The translations under genes and the position numbers were made by a program. DNA of 64,000 nt from Clavelina lepadiformis (lineage: Eukaryota; Chordata; Ascidiacea; Aplousobranchia; Clavelinidae), in the NCBI RefSeq assembly GCF_947623445.1, contig NC_135240.1, positions 26,164,001 to 26,228,000 of the forward strand. The letters run 5' to 3'. Shown piece by piece: positions 1-11,255 of the stretch (the first letter of the stretch is position 1; the number at the start of each line of letters is the position of its first letter). The notes beneath the pieces were generated by a model. The model searched no databases and was not told the DNA's origin. It saw nothing but the letters and a program-made list of their open reading frames with translations.

Positions 1-129
1 AATAACTTTCGACTTTATTTCTATCTTTGTAAATTCAACAGTTCCAAGAGTATAGAGGTTACGATATGTGTTTGCTCCATAAATTTGCGGTATGATTTTT
101 ATTTTACATTTCAAATTCAATTTATGCAG

Positions 130-3100
130 ATCGTGACGAACATGGCGGTGGCGAAAAAAGCAACGAAGCCCAGCCTCGTTGCTCGGTTCATATGATTGGT
201 GCCCACAGGGTAGACCAAAACAACCTCCGATACGTAAACGACGACGGTTGCGGTAAAACTACAACTTTGGCGTCCCCTTATGGGGTTGTAGCGTCTGCAA
301 ACTGGGGCGTGGGTTACTATTTGCCCCACCAGCGCTGCGAATGGTATCTGTTGGGAAAAGAAGGGACCATAGCAAGGTTGAAGGTCGTCGCGTTTAACAC
401 TGAAAAAGATTTCGACACCGTTTCGATTTTTGAAGGTATTATTGACTAATATTATTGTAAAGACTATTTGTGAAAATTGTAGATCTAGGGCCTAGGCCAA
501 TTGGTCATTTTAAGGCTAGATCTAGCTTTAAACTACACTTGAATATCAACTCAGTCTTGCACATAGTCTGCTGTGATATAAACTTCAATATTCCGCCAAC
601 AGGCGTCGAAACAGATCGTTCACTAACATCACGTTTAAGCGGACAATACCCACGAGATCAATTTCTCCTGATTCCATCAAGTTCCGTCAGCATAACTTTC
701 GTCAGTGACGGAGTCGTGCAAAAACCGGGTTTTGTCTTTGCCTACGATTTCATGAACAATAATTTTCCCCCATGTGAGTTGCTTATTAAAATATTCTTGA
801 AAACCACCAACTGAGTTTCATGGTTGTCAACCTCCCTTGCAGCAACTGGTTGCGATAATGAAAATGTGGTTTTTTCTTCGCCATCTGGAGCTTTTACATC
901 ATCGGGTTATCCTCGGCTTTATCCGAACAACCTTCGCTGTCAGTGGAAGATTATGGTTGACCCAGATAAGGTTGTAAAAATCCATTTTGTTGACTTCAAA
1001 ACACGAGATTCGAGAGACTTCCTGCGCATTTTCGTAGACAAGGATAACACGACGACTTTATTCGGTGAGTTTGTTGTATCTTTTAATCTCTCACTTCGGA
1101 GGTCATCATGCTTCTAATGAAATGGTGTTTAGTTTGGTGTTGGAATGCTAAAATACTTATTTTTTCGATTCCCGTCTTAATATCGGTCACTTTTCTGGCA
1201 GACTCTTTCTATGGGGAACAAAGTGGACGTGACGTAATAACCGACTCTAACCGCGTGACTATCCTTTTCGTGAGCGACTCTCAGCTTCGTGATCGTGGAT
1301 TTCACGTCACGTACTCATCCGAAGAACCAATTCGTGAGCATAACAACTTCGCAACATCACTTTTATTACAAAATGTCTTCATTTTGATCTTATTTTATTC
1401 TTATTATATTTTATTTTTATTATTTATTCTTATTTTTTTGATCTTATTTCCAACCTAGGTTGCTGGGAACAGCACGAATGCGGAAGTGGGAAGTGCATTC
1501 CGAGTCAGTATGTTTGTGACGGAACAATCGATTGTGCGGAAGGCTCAGACGAGATGGAATGCGGTGAGAATAAATTTGCCAGTATCGAACCATCTTTCTT
1601 CAGTAGATGTATAAAAATTAAGCGATTGACGCATTCAAAAAGATGGTATTTGGGCTTATATGACATAAGAGCCTGTTGTCGACTTGACTATATATGGTAA
1701 AGTTGTCCTAACTCGCAATGATTAAGCATAGCCCTCTTCTCTTAATCGTGGATCTTCTTTTCAGATTCAAATTGCTCTGGACCTGCAAAACGAAATGTGA
1801 GCTCGGATTCTGAAGTCGTCCTGACGTCTATGAATTATCCCAACAACTACGAGCCTTCAAGTAATTGCGGATGGATGATCAGTGCGTATCCAACAAACCT
1901 CGTTCTTCAACTTAACGTCACCGATTTTTCTACGGAAACCCTTTATGACGTGTTGTTGGTGTACAATGGTATTGGCAGGAACAAAACCTTATTAGGTATA
2001 CACGGTAGACCTATCGGCTGCAAAGTTTTGTTTACCGACAACAGTTTTGTCACTCTCAAAAACTGGTTGTGTTTTTTGCTTGCACAGCCGTTAAGGTTTG
2101 TAAAACCTGGTGCCTAAATTGATCTTTAAAATACTTAATATTCTTACTTTCTATTTAGCTTCCCTCGACGGAAAAAGGACATCAGAAGTAATTATGACTT
2201 CATCCAACCGTTTGACCATCTCCTTTGCAAGTGACGACACAGTTCAGTCACGTGGATTTTACATCAGTATTACGGCAAGCGGGCCCGGATGTAAGTAGGC
2301 CACAGCCTTAACCAGGACAAGAGTTGCCAAAGATTTATTCATTATAATAGGGCAAAAGTGTTTTCTTTAGCTAACCTTTTGTAATAATTGTCAACGAGCA
2401 AGATCTTGTGTTTCCTCATCAGTATGTCCCGGTCGTTTTACGTGTGATGGCGGCGAGTGCGCCCTGAAGGACTGGGTGTGCGACGGTACCGTTGATTGTA
2501 AAGACGGAAGCGATGAAAGAAGTTGTGGTAAGCGTCAGTTTACTTCACATGAAAGCTTTCCAGAGCGTTTTAATCCATTTCCATAGCACTACTATACAGT
2601 ATGTAACAAAATTATTTGATCGTTACCTTTTATGCTACCCGTGAAACGTATTGTTCAAAAATTAATTAGTTAGAAATAGTTTAAAAATGATATTTTTACA
2701 TCCATCGTTATGACTTGTTACAGATTCCGGATGTGGCGGACTTGCAGAGGTCGTTGATGAAAGTTACGTCACCAGTTACATGGATGTTATGGAAAAGTAC
2801 GAAGACAACAGCAATTGTGTGTGGAGGATACGATCTCCCGATCCCGATAAGTTTGTAAAAAATCCAATCCTCACAAATTTACTGCAATGTAAGCATATTA
2901 AAAAGAGCATCTAATTTTTCTTTCGTCTATAGGTTAGTGTCAATTTCCTTCAACCGATTCGCAACAGAAGAAAAATTTGATATCTTGAAAATTTACGATG
3001 GGGTGGGAAGGAATAAAACTTTAAAAGGTGTCCAGATTTGCCATCAGTGTATCCTATTATCCTTCATTAAAAATTATTATGTGTCCCTTATTGGTAAATG

Positions 3101-6100
3101 GTCATGAAATAGACTACAATTAATGTAATTTAACCTAATATTCAGTTTCAAGAAGTTTTGCCGTAGTTCTTTTAAGCCATAGCATATTAATACAATACGA
3201 TAGGTCTCCTGCTGCCATTCTCAACTTGTTTTTGTTGATTTGACTTGTCTGCGTTTCCCTTTTTCTTTATAGTCTCATATAGCGGCGTTATAAAGCCACC
3301 GGATTACGTCAGTACCACCAGTGATGTCACCATCATCTTCACAAGTGACGGTTCTGTTACCGGTCCGGGGTAAACGTTTGATTGTTTCCAAAACTCATTT
3401 TTGCCTTAATTGTAAAAATCACCTATTGTTATGTCTCTGAATAGCTTTAACTTTTCTGTGACTTGGATTGACGGCGGTCCATGCCCAGGACGCTTCCATT
3501 GTGCTGAGTCATCTTGCCTAGATTGGTCGAAGGTTTGTGACGAAACGGACGATTGTCCTGGTGGTGAAGACGAGATTTCCTGTCGTAAGTGAAATAATTT
3601 AAAGCTTCTTTGCAGCATTTAGCTAGTTCGTTGGTGCAAAAGTGGGAAAGCGTACAACATGAAATAACTAGCCTGGTTTGCTCGTTTTGCCTTTAACCAG
3701 CCAGCAAGTCAGCCAGTATTCTATTTATTAAATCAATGCTGATAAACGATTTTCTCTACATGTGTATTGTGATGGCTTGCTCATGATCACTCAACTCAAT
3801 AAATTTAATATACCAAAAGTATAACTGTTGATAACTACCGGTAGCTATGAACCTTTATGTATTGTATAACTATGATTTTTGTTTTAAGCTTCGGGATGCG
3901 AAAGTTTACGCGACCGCAAGGTGGCAGAAGGCCAGTTAAGCTCCCTGTATCATCCCAGGTATTACCCGGATAACTTAAGATGTCTATGGAGAATAAAGGC
4001 GGAAAGTAATCAGCTTATACAACTCAAATTCAACTTTTTCAATACAGAGGAAAACGTGGATCTGTTGAAGGTCATTGTATTCAACAACCTTTCGAATAAA
4101 CCATATTTTGGAAATTTCCCATTCAGGGAAATTTTGCAATTCACTCGATTTTGTAATATAAAGGTTTTCAATGGTTTTGGACGCGAGAAGCGTTTGTCAG
4201 GTTGGTTTAGTGGGACTCGAACACCAACAGTGTTCAGAAGTCGATATCATCAAATTACTCTTCAATTTACCAGTGACCAGTCGGTGAATCGACCCGGATT
4301 TAACATCTCTTATAAAATGGCTCTCCCAAAAAATCTCCCAGGTGTATTTTCATCGTTGTTTGCGTGCTGGGTTGTTAGTTCTCAAACGATAAAATGTTTT
4401 TGTATTCATGCAGCGTGTGGTGGAAACCAGACAATTCCAGTTCCCTTGGGAATGGAATCTGGAAAAATCAGGAATCGACAAATCACCTCCTCGTCCGTAT
4501 TAACCGGCCACTGGGCGGCGCACAACGCTCGTTTAAGAAACAGCAGGAGTGCTTGGGCAAGTAGCGTGACTCAACCAAAGAGGTATGGCAGATAGTGAAC
4601 CTACAACCCACAAAAAAACTGATTTTTATTGCTAAGATTGACTTACTAAATCCATTTTGCAGGTTGCAGTGGCTGCAAATTGATTTTGAAAAGGCCAGTT
4701 TACTTACCGGTGTTGCAGTGCAAGGATTCCGCGCGGGCAGAGATTTTTATGTCACGTCGTTTGTAATTCACTACAGTGTTGATGGAAAGAATTGGGTTAA
4801 ATACACATCTCGGTTGTGCCTGAACGCAAAGGTATGCCAGATACATTGTTAAATGTTTTCAAACTTAGGTTTTCGGTTCTTTGCCTTGCTTGTTTCTTTG
4901 TATAAACTTGACGTTTCGTAAATCGCTTGCAGGTGTTCTCTGGTAATAACGGTTCATTCTCTATAAAACATCACGATTTTGACCACCCGTTTGTTACGAG
5001 GTTTCTACGAATAATACCAAGGACTTGGGTTGGCTCTTGCACCGTCCTAAGAACAGAGGTCTACGGCTGTGAGGACCTAGGCCAACTAAAACCATCCCAA
5101 CAAGGTAAAACTCGTTGCGTTTGATTTGTACGTTGGCACACTGTGATGACAAACGTTAAGCCCGTGGCTTTTATTGCAATACAGTGAGGGTAATGCTGTA
5201 GTGTAGTTTCTTTAAATCTACCAAGCAGCAATAAACCATATCTGACCTTCATTTGAGTACATCTTTGCAGGCTGCTCTGAAAATAATTTCGAGTGTAGTG
5301 ATGGCTCTTGCATCCTTCGCGAAGCCTACTGCGATGGCGTCATCGATTGTGACGACGGAAGTGACGAAAGAAGATGTTCAGGTTCAGAACTTGTCGTGAT
5401 TCTAGTTTATTGTTCTTGCCGATAATTCGTAAGTTTACTTCCCAGGATGTCGATGGAATGAGATCGAATGTTTCTCCGGAGAATGCGTTCCTTCGGCAGC
5501 TCGTTGCGATGGCAACCGCGACTGTCGCGATGGTAGTGACGAGGTAACCATACTACCGATGCTCCAGTAAAATCGTTGAAGATGCTCTTGTAAAGTGGCG
5601 ATTTTAGATTTCCTAATTTTTTAGCTTTGTTTCAGTTCCAATGCTCCTCCTGCGGCGAGGACGACTTCCTATGTGCAGATGAGAGCGCTTGCATCAGCAG
5701 GAAGTGGAGATGCGATGGGTTTAAAGATTGTCTTGACATGTCCGATGAGCAAGGCTGTGGTAAGACGTCATGCTTTTAATCTCATTCTATATATTTGTGT
5801 GAAATATTTCCGTCATTGCCTTTGCATAATGTTTTAAGTAGCTAACATTACGCCTCCATTTAGTGTTATTTCATTTCATCCAATTTATTCCTATACGTTA
5901 AAAAAAAGATTTACATTAATCTATATTTAACACTTACCTGTAACGTATAATGAACACATTTATTTCATCTTTTGTTTCAAGGCCATGGCTGGTTGTGTAA
6001 TGTCAGCTCAAACTTTCGATGTAACGATGGTGGCTGCGTGTCAGGAATTAACGTCATGTGCAATGATGTAGCTGAATGTCAGGACCATTCCGACGAGGCT

Positions 6101-7761
6101 TTGTGCGGTAACGAAAGTGCTTTGCTAATTAATAGAAACCAAACATTTTGACCACAACTATTTTCAGACCAAGCTAACTCAAGGCCGGAAAAGTCTAACA
6201 ATTTTTAGTTTGTTTAACAAGCGAATGTTTTTTTTTCGGAACAGATTGTGGAATAAAAGATCCTCGCGATGAAGCAAAATCAAACAATACTCGTTTAAAC
6301 CAGGAACTGGTTCACCGTGTACCAAGGATCGTCGGTGGTGAGATGAACATTAAGTGGTTACATGAATGAAACACAGATAAACAATGTTTGATTGACATCC
6401 GCTATCTTTCTCTTTTAAGGAACTGCTTCAGAACCTCATTCGTGGCCCTGGCAAGTCTCGTTACGTAGATCAGTGGGCGGTGCCCACTTCTGTGGGGCTA
6501 CGTTAGTGGGCAGGGAATGGCTGGTAACTGCGGCTCACTGCTTGGTTGGGTACGCATAGAAATATCATACTTGAAAATACTTGTATTATGCTTGAAGTAA
6601 AGCAAACTTTCCTGCTATTTGTCATCATTCTTTTGTTGTGATGTCGTTATTTCAATCGCCGTGTAAAAACACTAAAAATTCCGACTCATCTAAAATCCCT
6701 AAGCTTGGCTTGTTGATTTCTTCTCACCTTGAATGATGCAGAGTAACGAGAGAAAATGTGAAAGCGAAGGTTGGTCTTCACTACAGGGTTTCTGATTCCC
6801 AACCTACGCGGGACATGGATGTGAAGGAGATTTATATGCATCCTCGCTATGACGACCAGGTAAGGGAATGTGTGGGTTGTTCTTGATTAAAACAATTGCT
6901 TTAAGCTTTTTCCTGCCAATTATATTTTAATTTTTTTTAATCTCTTAACTTTAATCTTTTTTTAACACTTGTAATATTTTTTGCATAGACTTATGATTTC
7001 GATGTTGCCCTTTTACGCTTGAAAACCCCCGTTACCTTTTCTGACGAAATTAGCCCCATTTGCGTTCCGCCTTTCACCCACATGTTTCACCCCGATCAGA
7101 AGTGTTGGATAACTGGATGGGGTTCCAGCTACAAAGACGGTACGTGGGGCACTCTCAAAACCAAACGATATTTTACCATAGAGAAATGGTCAGCTTTTAT
7201 ATTTTGTAATCACTGCCCGACTATTCGATTAAATGGGAAAGTTATTGTGCTTGATAGCCTTTGATATTGCTCCCTGATTTATATTCCAGGACCTGGTTCT
7301 GATTTACTACAAGAGGTAGAAGTTACCATTATGACGTCATCGATATGCAACAGACCCATGTGGTACGCCGGAAAAATAACTCCTAGAATGTTTTGCGCCG
7401 GGCACATTACGGGAAAAGCAGATTCTTGCCAGGTATATATGCAAAATTTGCATCTTGATGACATTAACAGTCTCTGATAATAACGTTTGTGCGTAATAAG
7501 CCTATTTAAAGCTTTCGAGCCGTTTCTGAAAATTATCTGGAATGAATTCAAAGTTTACAGGTTAATTGCGTTGGTTTATTTTTTTAGGGTGATAGCGGTG
7601 GACCACTGGCGTGCCAGGAACGAGGAAATGGGCGATGGTTTTTGGCAGGAATAGTCAGCTGGGGCAGCGGGTGCGGAAACCTTTTTAAGCCGGGCGTATA
7701 TACTAAAGTTACCGAAGTGTCCCATTGGCTCAAAGAAATTATGTCCGAAGATTCCACTTAA
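130..7761 (+). CDS. Mosaic secreted serine protease: CUB, LDLa, F5/8C and trypsin domains (5' partial)
   Basis: Twenty-seven exons are visible, about 1,332 codons; the signal peptide lies left of the window. Exons: 130-435, 603-773, 843-1064, 1202-1333, 1459-1563, 1765-1995, 2159-2290, 2423-2527, 2724-2850, 2933-3027, 3273-3369, 3445-3584, 3889-4070, 4164-4341, 4414-4582, 4663-4831, 4933-5104, 5271-5381, 5446-5543, 5636-5759, 5982-6107, 6245-6337, 6420-6549, 6742-6859, 6989-7139, 7290-7432, 7588-7761. Domain order is CUB-CUB-LDLa-CUB-LDLa-CUB-LDLa-CUB-discoidin-LDLa x4-trypsin. Trypsin landmarks are the activation site R|IVGG (split by the 6338-6419 intron), His in VTAAHC, Asp in DFDVALL and Ser in GDSGGP. 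An Asp six residues before the Ser predicts cleavage after Lys/Arg. CUB and LDLa modules bind proteins, often with Ca2+. The role is inferred as an extracellular protease of digestion, immunity or development; the substrate is unknown. The 4071-4163 intron is less certain because it is in frame and has no stop. Confidence 0.9.
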
Positions 7762-7782
7762 AGTTTTTAAAGAGCGCTGAAT

Positions 7783-7788
7783 TTTATT
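7783..7788 (-). terminator. Poly(A) signal of TSP1/trefoil gene 1
   Basis: AATAAA on the minus strand, about 82 bases past the minus-strand stop codon at 7870. It lies only 22 bases beyond the protease stop codon at 7761, so the two convergent transcripts probably overlap at their 3' ends. Confidence 0.6.
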
Positions 7789-7869
7789 GAAAGGGCAACT
7801 ATAAATGTGTACAAAAGTATGAAAACGACGTTACAAAACTGCTTTGTCAAGAACATTGCGAAACAATCT

Positions 7870-10800
7870 TCATAAAGTTTCACAAGGGAGAAAGAGATTG
7901 CAGAATCTGCAACTGAAGTGTTCTCCCAGACACCTCGATTTTTCTTCCGCTTTAAACTTCTCGCAATGCCCTTCAGATTCCCTGCCATCGTCGTCTTTGT
8001 ATATGCACCTGTATTTGCGCGTGATTGCACATCCAGGATACGCCGAACAAGCGCTTTCTGACGTCATCACCACGTCACCGCAATAGCTCGTGCACTGTTC
8101 CACTTTTCGCAAAGCAGTACTGTTTGCTTCAGGGCAAGAGAGTTTTGTATTGGTATCGTTACAGTCTCGCGCTTTGAGTTGTACGCCAGTGCCACAGGTG
8201 GAAGAACACGGAGCTAAGATCCTCCAAGCTCCTAAAACAGGGCACGGCTCCGAGTTGCAAGATCGGGCTTGCTCCTTATCCCCTTCGCACCCGACGCCGT
8301 CACATAATCTCGTTCTTTTCTCCACTCCACCGCCGCACGATGCGCTGCACTCACTCCAATCGTCCCAGTCCAACCAGGTCGGACACTTACCGGTGTTGCA
8401 TGGTCGCGACTGCGTGTCTGTGCCGTCACAACGGTTGCTTTTCTTGTGAGCCACGCATCTCCTTTTTCTCGTTTTGGTTCCCCCACCACAAGTGGTCGAA
8501 CATTCGCCCCAGTCTTCCCACCCGGCATAATAATTTGCGACCCCTGAATATTGCTCAGCAGCAGCAAACCTTGGCTGGTAGCAAGGATTGTGTCGACAGC
8601 AGTCCGTGAAAGAACCACGTAAAAGAGGAAAGCCGGGTAAGTTATGCTGGCGGAAAGGACAGGTAGGAACCTGCCATGAGTAGACCGGATTTTGGAAGGG
8701 CGGAACCCCTCCTGGAAAATATGTTGCACCTGATGACGTGTGTTCAGGTTTGTTTAGCCAAGGTCGTATTGGGACCGCATTTGATAGCTCCCCAGAGCTT
8801 GGGAGGGGAAAGGGAGGAATGCCTCCGTTATTTTGTACTTGCTCAAACGGAGCCAGGTTTCGGTTGGCGGAATTAGGGTTATTTTGAGACAGAATGATGG
8901 CTATATTCTGGATAGAAAAACGCGGGAAATTGGAGTTCCCTAAGCCGTAAAAATAGTTGCTCGCATAGTCTTTTTGGTTCTTTACCAGTTTCTCAACTTC
9001 TTCTTCCCAATTGTCAGCGCCCACGACGTTTTGGTTCACAAGCTGCCAGAAAAAGGGACGAAGTCGCTCCGGCACTTTGGACATTGTGACTTCGTATAAT
9101 TTTTGTTTTATTGAATCAGTCACAGATAGGTCAGGGACGCATCCTGACTGCATACACTGATGATAACTATGCAGGTAATCTGTTGCATCCGCACTGGCGT
9201 TAAAAACAATGCATTCCGGCTGCCCATAGTAGCTTGTCCCTGTGGGCAAGGTGCTTCTATACTCGTCATTTTCGGACCGAACTTGCACATGGTTTAGTTT
9301 AACAGGACGATAGCAAAAGTTCGGAGACTTGAAACAACCGCCAATCAAGTAACAATCATTGGCTGTGATACCTACATTTAAAGTCAAATATAGATTAGCA
9401 ATCTTTTATATGGATTGAGTTTAATGCATAAATTAATCGTTAGAAAAGATCATTAATCATTACCTGTCCATCCAGCTCTTTTCGGTTTTATCCCCATGTA
9501 TTCAAGAACATCAAGCATGTAACAGCCCGGTGATGACGTCAGAATGACGTCTCTGTTTTGTTCGATTAAGCACTTCGTCAACAAAGCGTTCCATGTATTT
9601 CCGTTCTAAATATTACGTAACTATTGCAAAAACGTGCGCAAAATGGTGTTGCAGTCTTGCAAAATCTTCAAGCATTAAAATAACACCGAAAATGCAATAA
9701 ATCAAATTACCTTCTCTGTGTATTTCTTTGCGATATCCTGAAACTTAGAATTGCGAACCGCTAGATGGCACACAGGAACACCCGGCAGTATGGAGTGGCC
9801 GTACACGTCACGAATGTAAGCTAGCTCTGAGTCAAAGTAGCAGCCGGGAATAGCAAGGCAGGCGAAGTTATCATCTTCAAGCGCTGGGTTATAAGCTGAG
9901 CAAGCGATTCTAAATAATGGTTGTTAATTGCATTTCTAATGTCACGATCGTCTTCCAATTTTTTTTAAGCGAACATTTTTAAGCGGACATTTTAAAGCAA
10001 ACATTTTTATTTGTTTGTCTTACCGGTTGCGCAACGTTAACAGCAATTTGTAAATGAGCTTATTATTAGTGATAAAGAATGAAAATCATCACCTTTGGCA
10101 GTACGGGATATTGACTGGAGGTTCAAGAAGCAAGTGCAGTTCTGGTGAAAAAGGATCAATGTCGCAATTATCGGGAAAAGACCGACAAATTGGGAAAGGA
10201 AAGTTGGGGTTTCCTCCTGAAAAAATAGTTTTGTTACCATAGCAACGCAGCGACGAGGCTGAAATTATAAATTTTTAATGTCTTTGCAAAAAAAGAAGTA
10301 CTAAACACTTTTGATGGTATGCGGTAAACAATAAAAAATTTACCGAATAAGTTAAAGTTTCTAGCAGAGGTCCTTCCAGAATTTTCCATTATAGCGCTGG
10401 CAACGGCGTAAGAAGGCTGCAGGTTTCCTATGCTTCTGACTGTTAAATAAATTATGTTCCATTGTCACTCAGAGCTCTTATTATCTGTAGCGCACGAATC
10501 GCTTTTGAGCTAGCTCTGGATAAAAAGTATACAGATCGATACAGCCACAAATACGGTCTGGCCTCACCTTTTTTCAGAAAGCACATAGTGCCGTTCCAGT
10601 AACAATATCTCTGGTAGATGCATTCGGAACGGTTCTGATAAACGTAACCTCTCGCGTCGCATGGGTCGACGCACTCTAACTGTTCGCCAGCTGCGTTTAT
10701 ATAAAGCAAATAAATTATTTCAATTAAGCACTTTTCAGCAAAAAGTTCCAAACGAACGATATACTTGTTAAAACCTAAAAGATTACTTACTTCTGTCGTA

Positions 10801-10908
10801 GTCTCGATATCTGGCGCGGCTCAGCCTTTCTCTGGCGTCTTTACACGTCAAAGCCGATGCCGTGGCAAGTACCAATGCCAGGCACAGATATTTGATTAAG
10901 ATTTGCAT
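7870..10908 (-). CDS. TSP1/trefoil-like secreted protein, gene 1
   Basis: Seven exons, 781 codons: 10908-10791, 10690-10568, 10439-10344, 10258-10093, 9909-9711, 9605-9464, 9371-7870. The start codon gives a signal peptide (MQILIKYLCLALVLATASA). Exon 2 holds a cysteine motif, exons 4-5 hold one ending PGVPVCHLAV, and exons 6-7 one with NDCYLIGGC; all resemble trefoil domains. Exon 7 continues with a conserved unassigned region, a Pro/Asn-rich linker, and three TSP1 repeats from about residue 564, each with a CSxxCGxG core. The tail is Cys-rich and ends PCETL. TSP1 repeats bind glycans and matrix proteins, and trefoils are typical of mucosal proteins, so a matrix or mucus role is inferred. This is the most divergent intact family member here. 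It is encoded convergently to the protease. Confidence 0.9.
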
Positions 10909-10915
10909 GTTTGCT

Positions 10916-11067
10916 CTGTTTAAACACAAATTTATTTACTAAGCAACCGTTTGGTTATAGCAATCAAATTTTTATATTTTCCTTTTTAATTCTGAATAGT
11001 ATTAAATTTCATACATACAGTACTTTATAAAGTTCCTGTATGCTGTATGCACTAATATAAACATTAC
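10916..11067 (-). other. Probable 5' UTR intron of TSP1/trefoil gene 1
   Basis: On the minus strand a donor CAG|GTAATG at 11068/11067 and an acceptor AAACAG|AGC at 10916/10915 frame a 152-base intron. The acceptor lies seven bases before the start codon. It is inferred from splice consensus and from the roughly 340 bases between the TATA box and the ATG. Confidence 0.45.
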
Positions 11068-11247
11068 CTGTAGAACCTCACAAAACTTTTCAGTCATGTG
11101 AAAGGATAACACCTTATACAACAATTGTTCTACTTGACAAAATCACTGGCGTTTTTATCCAAAAATCGTCGTTTTCCGTCGATATGAACCCAATTTTCTT
11201 ACAACTTCAATAATATTTCTATGATATCAATCCAAATTCTCAAAACC

Positions 11248-11255
11248 TTTATATA
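11248..11255 (-). promoter_or_regulatory. TATA box of TSP1/trefoil gene 1
   Basis: TATATAAA on the minus strand, preceded by GCTG. The same GCTGTATATAA string stands before the array genes A-D, which suggests a core promoter type shared by the family. Confidence 0.55.

Noticed and set aside
1-129. Possible tiny exon near positions 41-56 of the protease
   Set aside because: A splice-like AG and GT exist, but 16 bases give no recognisable protein, and the upstream frame lies outside the window.
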